DNA from: Campylobacter lari
GTDB lineage: Bacteria > Campylobacterota > Campylobacteria > Campylobacterales > Campylobacteraceae
Length of the DNA: 64,000 bases
Direction: 5' to 3'
NCBI RefSeq assembly: GCF_004357905.1
Contig: NZ_SMTT01000004.1
Span: forward strand, 62,001-126,000
The translations under genes and the position numbers were made by a program. How positions within the stretch are numbered: the stretch's first letter is position 1; each line of letters opens with the position of its first letter. Positions 1-10,732 of the stretch are shown in pieces. The notes under the pieces are model-generated. The model was not told the DNA's origin and ran no database searches. It worked only from the letters and a program-made list of their open reading frames with translations.

Positions 1-295
1 ATCTATCTTCACTATCAAGCATAAATTTAAACTCATTTGCTAGTTTTTTCTTAATCATCCAAAACATACTTTTTCTATCTATTTGCATAAACTCAATTTC
101 ATCTTCTTGGCTTTCTAAAATTTCTTTTGCTTTTTCATCAAGTTTACGCTCATTTAAAACATCTATTTCTATAATTTCTTTTGCTGTTTTTAAAAGTTTT
201 TGACTATCATCTTTAATTTTAACAAAAGAAGAATGCATTAAATCAAGTATTATTTTATTTGCTATATAAGGTATATGAGCTGGTTTGATACGCAT
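1..295 (-). CDS. DUF507 family protein, 3' part outside window
   Basis: This is the N-terminal part of a protein of unknown function; the gene starts at 295 and runs off the left edge with no stop. The visible 98 residues begin MRIKPAHIPYIANKI, which I recognise as the start of the DUF507 family found in epsilonproteobacteria (Cj1495c-like). The rest is charged and helical with no signal peptide or membrane segment. A GGTG ribosome site lies just upstream of the ATG. It follows the motility-type genes on the same strand, as in C. jejuni, where carA comes next. Function is unknown. Confidence 0.75.
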   Translation of the reverse strand, partial: MRIKPAHIPYIANKIILDLMHSSFVKIKDDSQKLLKTAKEIIEIDVLNERKLDEKAKEILESQEDEIEFMQIDRKSMFWMIKKKLANEFKFMLDSEDR

Positions 296-358
296 TTATT
301 CACCTTTTTATTTTTATTTTGAAATAATACTAAAAAAAAGGTAAAAACTGCTTAAAAC

Positions 359-873
359 TTACTGCGAACTTGCATTTTGATCTAAATTTTTCAAAAGTAG
401 TGTTAAATCGGAAGCTTTTTTTGGATCCATCTTGGCCATAATGGATGAAATTTTTCTAGGGTCTAGCGAAAGTAGAATTTTTGAAGCCTCATCCGGTTCC
501 ATTTCGCTTAATATACCTGCTACAGCCACATCTTTCATTTTAGCATAAATTTCTGTGATACGCCCCATAGTTTTATCATTAATAACTTGAAGATTTTGTT
601 TAGTCGCTTCTAATATACGCTCATTTTGCTCTTTTAAACTTTTTATTTGCTCTAAACTTGCATTAACATCAGCTTCTTTTTGCTCCAAAGCTTGCATTTT
701 TTCTTTTTGCAAAGCTTCAAAAGAAGCTCTATAAGCCTCTAAACTTTGTCTTGCTTCATCATATTCTCTAATTTGCTCTTGCATTTGCTCTTTTCTTGCT
801 TCAAAATACTGCTCGCAATTTTGCTGTGCATTTACAAAATTTAAGAAAATCAATAAAAATATTATTTTTTTCA

Positions 874-877
<4 letters not shown>
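359..877 (-). CDS. MotE-like periplasmic coiled-coil protein with two N-glycosylation sequons
   Basis: A 172-residue exported protein (Cj1496c-like). Residues 1-17 form a signal peptide ending VNA-QQN. Residues 25-105 are a charged coiled coil rich in E, Q and K. Residues 120-165 contain two DP-K repeats (LDPRKISSIMAKMDPKK), as in the MgtE N-terminal domain and in MotE, the chaperone of the stator protein MotC. Two bacterial N-glycosylation sequons (D-x-N-x-S) are visible: DVNAS with N72, and DQNAS with N168. The C. jejuni homologue is, as I recall, a known PglB glycoprotein. The gene overlaps the upstream FliJ-like gene by 4 bases (ATGA) and may start one codon later, at 874. A role in motor or stator assembly is inferred. 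Confidence 0.8.
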
Positions 878-2664
<1,787 letters not shown>

Positions 2665-2673
2665 AAAAATGAT

Positions 2674-2679
2674 ATTATA
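2674..2679 (-). promoter_or_regulatory. -10 box for tRNA-Sec and purA
   Basis: On the minus strand TATAAT is followed after 9 bases by the first base of tRNA-Sec. The upstream side is AT-rich without a clear -35, as is usual for Campylobacter sigma-70 promoters. It probably drives selC and may read on into purA. Confidence 0.6.
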
Positions 2680-2763
2680 TCTTAATATTTTTAATTGAAA
2701 CAAAAATTAAACATATGAAATTATAAGCGCGTAAAAATACTTTGAAATATTATATTTTTTAGT

Positions 2764-2769
2764 TATAAT
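2764..2769 (+). promoter_or_regulatory. -10 box for fdhT
   Basis: TATAAT preceded by a T-rich stretch (ATTATATTTTTTAGT) stands about 50 bases before the likely fdhT start. It points away from the selC promoter, so the two transcripts diverge from this 155-base gap. Confidence 0.55.
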
Positions 2770-2819
2770 GTTTGTTTTTCAGTGTCAAGTTTTGACAATT
2801 ACAATTTTTGGATATATCA

Positions 2820-4028
2820 ATGCATTCTTTCAAACAATCTTTTTTTATAAATTTTTGGGATAATTCCAAAGGCATGATTATACTTGGAATTTTAAGTGCT
2901 ATTTATTTTGGAATTTTTGGCAGTGTTTGGGCTGTTACAGGTGAAATGACACGCTGGGGTGGAGAAATTTTAGAATTTTTTGGTATGGATTTAAGCTCCT
3001 ACACTTACTACCAAAAGCAAAATTTAAGTGGCAGTCCCTTAACAAGAATTGATGGTATCATGCTCATAGGTATGTTTATAGGATGCTTAGTAGCTGCATT
3101 TTTAGCAAATAAATTTAAATGGCGTTTGCCTGCTAGCAAAATTCGAATTTTTCAAGCTATTATAGGAGGAATTTTATCAGGCTTTGGTGCAAGACTTGCT
3201 TTTGGTTGTAATTTAGCAAATTTCTTTACAGGTTTACCTTATTTTTCTTTACATACTTGGGTTTTTACTTTATTTATGATTTTAGGAATTTATCTAGGTG
3301 TTAAGGTTTGCAATCTTGCCTTATTTAAGCCAAAAGCAAAGTTACAACGCGTTTGCAAAGAAAATCAAAAATTAAAAACACAAAATAAAATTTCAAAAAT
3401 ATATTTTTACATAGGACTTGGTGTATTTATAATTTTTATAATTTATGTTGTATTTATACTACAAAAACAAAATATTGATATTAAAAACAAAGAAAGTTTT
3501 TTTCCTTTAGCGTTAATATTTGGTTTTGTTTTTGGTTTTATCATTTCTAGGGCTCAAATTTGCTTCACTTCTTGCTTTAGAGATTTATTTTTATTTGGTA
3601 GAGACAATGCTATAAAAGGCGCTTTAATAGGTATGATCATAGCTTGTTTAATAGCTTTTGCTTTTATATTACAAGGGCATACTAGTAAAGTAATAGAAAT
3701 ATCACCAAACCTTGCTATAGGTGCTTTTTTATTTGGATTTGGAATAGTTTTTGCCGGAGGATGCGAGTGTGGTTGGATGTATAGAGCTTGCGAGGGACAA
3801 AGTCATTTTATTATAGTGGGTATTGCCAATATCATCGGTACTATGATCTTAGCTTTAAATTATGATCATTTCCCAAAAATACTAACAAATGGTATAAAAA
3901 TTCATCTTTTAAATGATTTTAGTTATTTTAATGGCTTATTAATCAATTTAGCTTTGTTTGCTATTTTATTTTTGTTTGTTTTAAAATTTAAAAGATTATT
4001 CTTCCAACACAACAAAGGAAAATTATGA
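2820..4028 (+). CDS. fdhT: YeeE/YedE family membrane protein FdhT
   Basis: A 402-residue integral membrane protein with about ten hydrophobic segments in two halves (Cj1500-like). Each half has conserved Cys/Gly motifs: FGARLAFGCNLANFFTG in the first, ISRAQICFTSCFRD and GGCECGWMYRACEG in the second, typical of YeeE/YedE transporters of sulfur or selenium species. In C. jejuni, FdhT and FdhU are known to be needed for selenium-dependent formate dehydrogenase formation, which fits selC, selD and fdhA nearby. The frame also allows a TTG start at 2808; I prefer the ATG at 2820 because TTGGA lies 8 bases before it. It overlaps fdhU by 4 bases (ATGA). Confidence 0.88.
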   Translation: MHSFKQSFFINFWDNSKGMIILGILSAIYFGIFGSVWAVTGEMTRWGGEILEFFGMDLSSYTYYQKQNLSGSPLTRIDGIMLIGMFIGCLVAAFLANKFKWRLPASKIRIFQAIIGGILSGFGARLAFGCNLANFFTGLPYFSLHTWVFTLFMILGIYLGVKVCNLALFKPKAKLQRVCKENQKLKTQNKISKIYFYIGLGVFIIFIIYVVFILQKQNIDIKNKESFFPLALIFGFVFGFIISRAQICFTSCFRDLFLFGRDNAIKGALIGMIIACLIAFAFILQGHTSKVIEISPNLAIGAFLFGFGIVFAGGCECGWMYRACEGQSHFIIVGIANIIGTMILALNYDHFPKILTNGIKIHLLNDFSYFNGLLINLALFAILFLFVLKFKRLFFQHNKGKL

Positions 4029-4252
4029 TTATTCATTATAGTTTAAATTTAGAAGGTGAGGCATGCCCATATCCTGCTATAGCTACCATTGATGCATTAA
4101 AAGAATTAAAATCAGGTGAAGTCTTAGAAATTTTATGTGATTGCCCACAAAGTATTAATTCTATACCTCAAGATGCGAAAAATCGCGGATTTGAAATTTT
4201 AGAGATAGATCAAGATGGACCAACGCTTAGATTTTTAATTCAAAAACCTTAA
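4025..4252 (+). CDS. fdhU: TusA/SirA-like protein FdhU
   Basis: A 75-residue TusA-fold protein (Cj1501-like). The active-site motif is CPYP in LEGEACPYPAIATIDAL; family members pass sulfur, or in this setting probably selenium, on the Cys. A further CDCPQS motif lies around residue 40. It is coupled to fdhT by a 4-base overlap, the usual YedE plus TusA pairing. FdhU is established in C. jejuni as an accessory factor for formate dehydrogenase; handing selenium from FdhT towards SelD is inference. Confidence 0.88.
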   Translation: MIIHYSLNLEGEACPYPAIATIDALKELKSGEVLEILCDCPQSINSIPQDAKNRGFEILEIDQDGPTLRFLIQKP

Positions 4253-4256
4253 AATT

Positions 4257-4280
4257 AGATTTGAGTATTTACTCAAATCT
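4257..4280. terminator. bidirectional hairpin between fdhU and the enolase-superfamily gene
   Basis: AGATTTGAGTA, a 2-base centre, then TACTCAAATCT: an 11-base perfect inverted repeat between convergent genes. It overlaps the last codons of the minus-strand gene. Flanking T-rich bases are short on both sides, so termination is likely but not certain. Confidence 0.65.
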
Positions 4281-5400
4281 TTATATTTATACGATATTTT
4301 TCTATTAAATTTTCATCCAATATCACTCCTATACCCACAGCATCATTGACTTCAACTATACCATCTTTGCAAGGGATTAAATTTTTCACCAAATGAGTAA
4401 AAAGCACACTTGTTGATTGAGAATACTCTATCAAATTACAATATTTAGTACTTGCTAGAAACTGCACCGTAGCAGCAAGTAAAATTCCTGTAGAAAAACC
4501 ATGCGGGACTAAATCACAACCATATTTTAAAGATATTTTTTCAATTTCTAACATAGTGTCAAAACCACCGCATCTAGTAATATCAGGTTGCACAATAGAA
4601 ACTTTTGACTTTTTAATAAAATTTTCAAACTCATTTAGCGTGTAAAAACTCTCTCCACCCGTAATCTTACAAGGTAAGTGTTCGCTAAGTCTTGCATAAT
4701 CATAAAAATTATTTGCACTAACTGGTTCTTCTATCCACTCTAAGTTATATTCTTCAATTTCCAAAAATCTTTCTCTTGCATAAGAAAAATTTTTCCAAAG
4801 CCCTACTAAGTCAATACTAAGTTTAATATCATCACCCACTGCACCTCTAATATTCTTGATAATCTCTTTATCAGCTAATGCATTATTACCAAAGCCTGCA
4901 CCACCAAATTTTAATAGTTTAAAACCTTCTTCTTTTAAGTATTTTACTCTAGAAATATTTTCTTCCATATTTTCACTCGGAATAAAAGTAGCGTATGCAT
5001 TTAAAAAGTCTTTTCTTTTTCCACCAAGTATAGTAGCTACACTTACACCATAAATTTTTCCAAGTAAATCATATAAAGCAATATTTATTGCACTTAAAGC
5101 ACAAATTAATGCTCCGCTAAGTCCATAATACGCACTTCCCTCAATCAAATCATCCATAATCTTCTTAATATTTCTTGGATCTTGTCCTATTAAAATTTCA
5201 CTTAAATTTCTGCAAGATCCATGAGTACTAGGTTGCTCAAACATTATCTTTAAAACTGCCGCAGCACTATCACTTTCTCCTATTCCATAAAGATTATTAT
5301 CTGTATAAATTCTTAATATAAAGGCATCTTCACCCCACTCACAAGACTCATCAAAAGTTTTTGTCCTTAACCATATAGGTTCAACCTTTGTAATTTTCAT
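4273..5400 (-). CDS. mandelate racemase / muconate lactonizing enzyme family (MR subgroup)
   Basis: A 375-residue enolase-superfamily enzyme. Metal ligands on successive strands are visible: D in LSIDLVG, E in WIEEPV and E in TGGESF. A Lys sits in LLKFGGAG at the second strand, and a Asp/His pair is present in VQPDITRCGG and LVPHGFSTG, which places it in the mandelate racemase subgroup (acid-sugar dehydratases and racemases). The exact substrate cannot be read. Its first 20 bases overlap the end of the BCCT transporter gene, so enzyme and transporter are one unit; the transporter probably imports its substrate. I do not recognise this pair from the C. jejuni gene order. Confidence 0.8.
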   Translation of the reverse strand: MKITKVEPIWLRTKTFDESCEWGEDAFILRIYTDNNLYGIGESDSAAAVLKIMFEQPSTHGSCRNLSEILIGQDPRNIKKIMDDLIEGSAYYGLSGALICALSAINIALYDLLGKIYGVSVATILGGKRKDFLNAYATFIPSENMEENISRVKYLKEEGFKLLKFGGAGFGNNALADKEIIKNIRGAVGDDIKLSIDLVGLWKNFSYARERFLEIEEYNLEWIEEPVSANNFYDYARLSEHLPCKITGGESFYTLNEFENFIKKSKVSIVQPDITRCGGFDTMLEIEKISLKYGCDLVPHGFSTGILLAATVQFLASTKYCNLIEYSQSTSVLFTHLVKNLIPCKDGIVEVNDAVGIGVILDENLIEKYRINIKI

Positions 5401-6898
5401 TATCCATCCTTTTTATCCATTTAATAAGCCCATAAAAGCTAATAGCAAGTATTACCAAAAAAGGAGCAGCACTCAAAACAACTGCAACTTTTAAGGTATT
5501 TAAATCTGCATTTATATAAAGCATTGCTAGAGGAATTAATCCAAGCATAATACACCAAAAAACTTTTAAATATTTACTAGGATTTTCACTATCTATTTTT
5601 GTGCTTACACAAGAAATAGTAAATGCAGTAGCATCCATATGAGAAGCCAAAAATACCATCATAAGCAGGAAATAAAAAAGAGCAAAAATAGTACCAAATG
5701 GTAGTGTTTTTACCAATGCTACCACTCCAGCTTCTCCAGCATTTGAACTAATAAAATTTGGAACATCTAAGATTCCACTTTGAAAAATATCTATTGCATA
5801 TGAACTCAAAACTCCAAAGAAAAACCAAGTCCCAATACATCCACCCACAATAAGACCAAAAATTACTTGACGAATGGTCCTTCCTTTAGAAATTTTTGTC
5901 ACAAAAATACTAACAGCAGGAGTGTAAGTAATCCAATAAAGCCAATAAAAAACTGTCCAATCAGAATTAAAGCTACTTACACCAGTAATATCATTATATA
6001 AGCTCATTGAAACATAATTACTAAAAAATACCCCTATACTATTTATTATATTATTTAATATAAATACACTATCTCCTAAAATAAATACCAATATTGCAAA
6101 CACAAAACACAAGATACAAGATATTTTAGCAAGTTTTGCCATACCACTTGATAATCCAACAAAACTAGAAAAGGTAAAAACAGCTGTAACAATAGCTAAA
6201 AGAATAAATTTTAAATAAAAACCATCATTAATATCAAAAATTCCAGAAAGTCCAGCACTAATTGTAATTATAGAAAGGGTTGTAGTAAGCACAAGTCCAC
6301 CAAAAGTACTAAATAAAAACACAACATCGATGATTTTATCAAGCACTATATTTTGATTAATATGCAAGATATTTGCTATTAAACTTGAAATTTTTAAATT
6401 TTTATTTTTAAAAATATAAAAATGAAAACACATTGCAATAGAACTTAAAGCATATACAGCCCAAGGCGTAATACCCCAATGCAAATACACAAAAGAAGTT
6501 GCACTTCTTAAAGCTTCTGTAGATTTTGGAGTAATATTTAATCCAGGTGCTAAATAATAATATGCCCATTCCATAAATGCCCAATACATAGTAGCAGATC
6601 CAAGTCCTGCACAAATAAACATAAAAATCCAAGCAGTATTTGAATAAGGATTTATCCCATCGCCTAATTTAATATTACCTATTTTAGAAAAAGCCAAGTA
6701 GAAAATAAAAACTACACAAATAAACTCAAAAAGTTGAACAAATGAGCCAAACATATGTGTAAGCTTGCTAAAAAGAAAATTTGCTACTTCTAAAGCTTTA
6801 CTAGGATTTATAAGTAAAATTACAATCACCATAAAAACCGCCAAAATAGATGTCACTATCAAAAATAAATCATAAGTTTTTTGATTATTTTTTTGCAT
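5381..6898 (-). CDS. BCCT family transporter
   Basis: A 505-residue membrane protein with about twelve helices. The BCCT signature is clear: DWTVFYWLYWITYTPAVSIF then ISKGRTIRQVI, where the family norm is FYWAWWISWSPFVG. Members take up betaine, carnitine, choline or similar compounds with sodium or protons. One of the aromatic residues of the signature box is changed (Tyr for Trp in ITYTP), so the substrate may be unusual. The start MQKNNQKTYDL at 6898 has AGGAG upstream. It is co-transcribed with the enolase-superfamily gene, which it overlaps. No osmotic-stress context is visible; a catabolic uptake role is inferred. Confidence 0.85.
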   Translation of the reverse strand: MQKNNQKTYDLFLIVTSILAVFMVIVILLINPSKALEVANFLFSKLTHMFGSFVQLFEFICVVFIFYLAFSKIGNIKLGDGINPYSNTAWIFMFICAGLGSATMYWAFMEWAYYYLAPGLNITPKSTEALRSATSFVYLHWGITPWAVYALSSIAMCFHFYIFKNKNLKISSLIANILHINQNIVLDKIIDVVFLFSTFGGLVLTTTLSIITISAGLSGIFDINDGFYLKFILLAIVTAVFTFSSFVGLSSGMAKLAKISCILCFVFAILVFILGDSVFILNNIINSIGVFFSNYVSMSLYNDITGVSSFNSDWTVFYWLYWITYTPAVSIFVTKISKGRTIRQVIFGLIVGGCIGTWFFFGVLSSYAIDIFQSGILDVPNFISSNAGEAGVVALVKTLPFGTIFALFYFLLMMVFLASHMDATAFTISCVSTKIDSENPSKYLKVFWCIMLGLIPLAMLYINADLNTLKVAVVLSAAPFLVILAISFYGLIKWIKRMDNENYKG

Positions 6899-7144
6899 AA
6901 ATCTCCTTTTTGTTTCAAGTAGTAAATATATAGTATTTTCTTATTTTAAAATAAAACTTAAAGAAACTTTTATCATAAATGCATTAAAAGCCATACCTTA
7001 GTATTTGCAAATATTTTTTACTATAATAAAAAATTATTTAATCAATAAATTATTGCTACTAAAATACACAAATAAATAATGTTATTTCTCAAAATACAAA
7101 AATATTTAAAAAAATATCTTACATTGAAATTAAACACAAAAAAA

Positions 7145-7149
7145 GGAGG
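7145..7149 (+). promoter_or_regulatory. strong ribosome binding site of the hutG-like gene
   Basis: GGAGG preceded by an A-run lies 5 bases before the ATG at 7155 and is among the best Shine-Dalgarno matches in the window. The 256 bases between the two divergent genes (6899-7154) are very AT-rich; I see TATAAT-like strings but no single convincing promoter. Confidence 0.6.
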
Positions 7150-7154
7150 AATAC

Positions 7155-8027
7155 ATGTGGCAAGGGAGAAATGATGGTGATGAAATTATCCATAAACGAT
7201 TATTTAAATGTTTAAATCACTCTTCAAATAATAAATTATTAGGCTTTTGTTCATCATTGGGTGTGCAGAGAAATAATGGTAGAATTGGAAGTGAATTAGC
7301 ACCAAAAATTATAAGAAAGAATATGGCAAATTTTGCTATACATGATGATTTTGATTTTGATGATTTAGGAGATATTGAAAATTTTGATACCCTAGAATTA
7401 GGCGATGAACTACTTTATCACAAGTGCTTAGAAATTTTACATAATAATCATTATGGTGTAATTTTAGGAGGTGGACACGAAACATCTTTAGCTTGTATCA
7501 AAGCGCTTTTAGATTACAAAAAAAGTGTAGGAGTTATAAATTTTGATGCACATTTTGATGTAAGAATTCAGGAGTTACATACTTCTGGAAATTCTTTTTA
7601 CAAAGCTTATGAATATGCAAAAGAAAATAATTATAATTTTTCTTATCTTTGCTTGGGTGCAAGTAAATTATCTAACACAAAAGCACTTTTTCAAACTATG
7701 GATAATATGAAAGCAAGTTATGTTTTAGATACTGAATTTGAAAAATGTATAGAAGTCATTAAAAATTTCTTAAAACAAAATGAAGTTGTTTATTTAAGTA
7801 TTGATATGGATGTATTTTCACAAAGCGTAGCTCCTGCTGTAAGCGCCCCTGCTGTTTTTGGTATCAATTTAAAAGAAATTTTAACTCCGATAAAAATTAT
7901 TTTTGAAAGCAAAAAAGTTGCTTTAGCAGATATTTGTGAATTTAATCCTAAATTTGATATAGACAATCACACTGCAAAAATCGCTGCTTATCTAGCATAT
8001 TTTTTATTAAGTAAAGGAATGATATGA
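7155..8027 (+). CDS. hutG: formimidoylglutamase-like ureohydrolase
   Basis: A 290-residue ureohydrolase. The start MWQGRNDGDE matches the WQGR-D opening typical of HutG. The manganese ligands are present: H in GGGHETS, D-H-D in NFDAHFDVR and D-D in LSIDMDVFSQSVAPAVSAPA; the last motif has the HutG form rather than the arginase form. HutG splits N-formimino-L-glutamate into L-glutamate and formamide, the last step of histidine breakdown. No hutH, hutU or hutI is in the window. It overlaps gltS by 4 bases, so substrate or product probably crosses the membrane through that transporter. Agmatinase or arginase activity is less likely by motif. Confidence 0.78.
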   Translation: MWQGRNDGDEIIHKRLFKCLNHSSNNKLLGFCSSLGVQRNNGRIGSELAPKIIRKNMANFAIHDDFDFDDLGDIENFDTLELGDELLYHKCLEILHNNHYGVILGGGHETSLACIKALLDYKKSVGVINFDAHFDVRIQELHTSGNSFYKAYEYAKENNYNFSYLCLGASKLSNTKALFQTMDNMKASYVLDTEFEKCIEVIKNFLKQNEVVYLSIDMDVFSQSVAPAVSAPAVFGINLKEILTPIKIIFESKKVALADICEFNPKFDIDNHTAKIAAYLAYFLLSKGMI

Positions 8028-9214
8028 AATTTGATAGTTTAAGTGTATTAGCTATTAGTATCGGGGTTTTATTGTTTGGTATGTTTTTGAAAAAACGTTT
8101 TTTAATCTTAGAAAAATTTTGCATTCCCGCACCAGTTATAGGTGGATTTTTAATCAGTATAATCATTTGGATTTTAAGTTTTATTGAGATTAAAGTTGAT
8201 TTTGATACAAGTTTACAAACTCCTTTAATGGTAGCTTTTTTTACCGTAATAGGATTAAGTGGAAGTTTTAAACTCTTAAAAGTAGGAGGAAAAGTACTTT
8301 TAATCTATCTAGGTTGTTGCTGGTTTATGGCTTTAATGCAAAATTTTATCGGCATTTCCATGATGAGTTTATTCGATTTAAATAAACTATATGGAATTTT
8401 ATGTGGTGCTGTTTCTTTGGAAGGAGGACATGGAAATGCTATAGCTTTTGGAGGTATGGTTGAAGAATTAAGTGGCTTAAATAACGCTAAAGTTTTAGCA
8501 GTGGCAGCAGCAACCTTTGGACTGATTTCAGGGTCTTTGCTCGGAGGTCCTGTAGCAAAATATCTTATAAATAAACACAAATTAAAAATCACAACTAATC
8601 AAGATATTAAAGATATAGATCCTCTAAAGCATGAAATTCACAATGCAAATTATAAAGATTTTTTAAAATCTTTATTTTTAATATTATGTATTATGTGTAT
8701 TGGATTTTTTTTAAGTTCCAAATTTACACAATATAGCGGCTATTCTTTGCCTAGTTATGTTGGTGCCATGCTTGTTGCTATTGTTGTAAGAAATATTAAT
8801 GATTCTTTTAATATTTTCAAGCTAAATCAATATACAATAGATACTATAAGTGAATTAAGCCTTGGTATTTTTTTAACTATGGCTATGATAAATTTAAAAA
8901 TAAACGAACTAAGTGCTGTTGCTACACCTCTTTTTATTACTTTGATTGTGCAAGTTTTAGCTTTACTATTCTTTACAATTTTTATAGTTTTTAGATTATG
9001 CGGAAAAAATTATGATAGTGCGATTATGTGTGCCGGACTTATGGGACATGGTCTAGGTGCAACACCAAATGCAGTAGCAAATATGAATGCAGTTTGTTCT
9101 AGATATAATTTAACTTCAAGACAAGCTTTTTTAATAGTACCTTTATGCGGTGCTGTTTTAATTGATATTGTTGCAATACCTTTAAATACTTATTTGATTA
9201 ATATTTTTTCATAG
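8024..9214 (+). CDS. gltS: GltS-type sodium/glutamate symporter family
   Basis: A 396-residue membrane protein with about ten to twelve helices. The GltS fold motifs are present: CGAVSLEGGHGNAIAFGG in the first half and AGLMGHGLGATPNAVANM in the second, the two inverted re-entrant glycine-rich segments. Family members import glutamate with sodium. It starts within the stop codon of the hutG-like gene. Together they suggest either uptake of formiminoglutamate followed by cleavage inside, or exchange of glutamate; the choice cannot be made from sequence. Confidence 0.85.
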   Translation: MKFDSLSVLAISIGVLLFGMFLKKRFLILEKFCIPAPVIGGFLISIIIWILSFIEIKVDFDTSLQTPLMVAFFTVIGLSGSFKLLKVGGKVLLIYLGCCWFMALMQNFIGISMMSLFDLNKLYGILCGAVSLEGGHGNAIAFGGMVEELSGLNNAKVLAVAAATFGLISGSLLGGPVAKYLINKHKLKITTNQDIKDIDPLKHEIHNANYKDFLKSLFLILCIMCIGFFLSSKFTQYSGYSLPSYVGAMLVAIVVRNINDSFNIFKLNQYTIDTISELSLGIFLTMAMINLKINELSAVATPLFITLIVQVLALLFFTIFIVFRLCGKNYDSAIMCAGLMGHGLGATPNAVANMNAVCSRYNLTSRQAFLIVPLCGAVLIDIVAIPLNTYLINIFS

Positions 9215-9216
9215 TT

Positions 9217-9237
9217 ACTCTCGCATATTGCGAGAGT
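9217..9237. terminator. hairpin between gltS and putP
   Basis: ACTCTCGCA, loop TAT, TGCGAGAGT: a 9-base stem between convergent gltS and putP, just short of the putP stop. It can serve both strands. T-runs at its ends are weak. Confidence 0.65.
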
Positions 9238-9238
9238 A

Positions 9239-10720
9239 TTAGAGATATTTTAGCATTGTTTCATAAGCTGCTTTAGTTCCTGGGCGAACTTTAGTTACCA
9301 TGCTCACTAAAATAATCACAACAGAAGCAGCTAAAAATCCTGGAATGATTTCATAAATAGGAAAATCAAGCCACTCTGCTAAGAAATTTTTATATGCTAC
9401 AACCACAACTGCACCAGTAATCATACCTGCAATAGCAGCATATCTAGTCATTTTTGACCAAAATAACGAAAAGAGCATTACAGAACCAAAACTTGCTCCA
9501 AACCCTGCCCAAGCATAAGCTACTATACTTAATACGCTCGAGTTTTTATCAGTAGAAATAATAAAAGCTATCACAGCTACTGCTAAAACACCAAATCTAC
9601 CCAAAGTCATCACTGTTTTATTGGACGCTTCTTTGTTAAAAATTCTTTTATAAAAATCTTCTGCTATAGTTGAACTTGAAACAAGTAATTGCGAACTTGC
9701 TGTGCTCATAATAGCTGCCAAAATAGCACTTAATAAAACACCTGCTATCCAAGGATTGAAAAGCAATTGCGACATTACGATAAAAATCTTTTCAGGATCT
9801 TGCAAACTAAGCTCAAATTTACTCACATAAGCTATACCTAAAATACCTATCAAACAAGCTCCAATTAAAGATATAACCATCCAAGAAATTCCTACAAAAG
9901 TAGCAGTTGGAATATCTTTAGTTGATCTTATAGACATAAAACGCACCAAAATATGTGGCTGACCAAAATACCCAAGCCCCCAAGAAAGCGCTGAAACTAT
10001 ACCCAAAAAGCTTAATCCTTCCCCCATAGAAAAAGTATTTGGCTTAATTTCTTTGACTATATTAACAGCTTCACTAAAGCCACCCAAATGATAAATCATC
10101 ACTATAGGTACGATAATCAAGGCACTCATCATTAATAAACCCTGAATTAAATCCGTCCAACAAACTGCCTTATATCCACCCAAAAATGTATAAGCAACTA
10201 TAATCACAGTTCCTGTAGTAAGTGCATAATCATATTGGATTCCAAAAGTTGCTTCAAAAAGCTTTGCTCCACCTACAAGTCCTGAAGAAACATAAAAAGT
10301 AAAGAATATCAAAATAACAATAGCACAAACCACTCTTAATATATGCTTATCATCATCAAATCTTGTTTCAAAATAATCTGGAATTGTAATAGAATTTGCA
10401 ATCACACTAGTATAAATTCTAAGTCTTTTTGCTACAAAAGCCCAGTTTAAAAATGCTCCTATACTAAGACCTATTGCAATATAGCTTTCAGCTAAACCAC
10501 TTACATATAAAGCTCCCGGTAAACCCATTAAAAGCCAACCGCTCATATCAGAAGCTCCAGCACTAAGTGCTGAAACTACCGGCCCCATAGAACGACCACC
10601 TAAAAAATAATCCTCTGAATTTTTATTTTGTTTATAAAAATAAAATCCAATAAAAAGCATTAATGCTGAATATGCGACAAACATTATCGCAATTTGAGTA
10701 TTAATGTGCACAACCTCCAT
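9239..10720 (-). CDS. putP: sodium/proline symporter
   Basis: PutP imports proline with sodium. The protein is 493 residues with about thirteen helices of the sodium:solute symporter family. Recognisable parts are [32 protein letters not shown] near residues 38-68 (the conserved loop with the ASDMSGW motif) and the later [12 protein letters not shown] and [18 protein letters not shown] segments. It follows putA by 12 bases and must share its transcript. Proline, with other amino acids, is a main carbon source of Campylobacter. GGAG precedes the start at 10720. Confidence 0.93.
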   Translation of the reverse strand: MEVVHINTQIAIMFVAYSALMLFIGFYFYKQNKNSEDYFLGGRSMGPVVSALSAGASDMSGWLLMGLPGALYVSGLAESYIAIGLSIGAFLNWAFVAKRLRIYTSVIANSITIPDYFETRFDDDKHILRVVCAIVILIFFTFYVSSGLVGGAKLFEATFGIQYDYALTTGTVIIVAYTFLGGYKAVCWTDLIQGLLMMSALIIVPIVMIYHLGGFSEAVNIVKEIKPNTFSMGEGLSFLGIVSALSWGLGYFGQPHILVRFMSIRSTKDIPTATFVGISWMVISLIGACLIGILGIAYVSKFELSLQDPEKIFIVMSQLLFNPWIAGVLLSAILAAIMSTASSQLLVSSSTIAEDFYKRIFNKEASNKTVMTLGRFGVLAVAVIAFIISTDKNSSVLSIVAYAWAGFGASFGSVMLFSLFWSKMTRYAAIAGMITGAVVVVAYKNFLAEWLDFPIYEIIPGFLAASVVIILVSMVTKVRPGTKAAYETMLKYL

Positions 10721-10732
10721 TTTTTCTCCTTT

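Noticed and set aside
4856-5053. Plus-strand ORF opposite the enolase-superfamily gene, as an example of many opposite-strand frames
   Set aside because: It and similar frames lie wholly inside well-supported genes, have low-complexity products and no ribosome sites.
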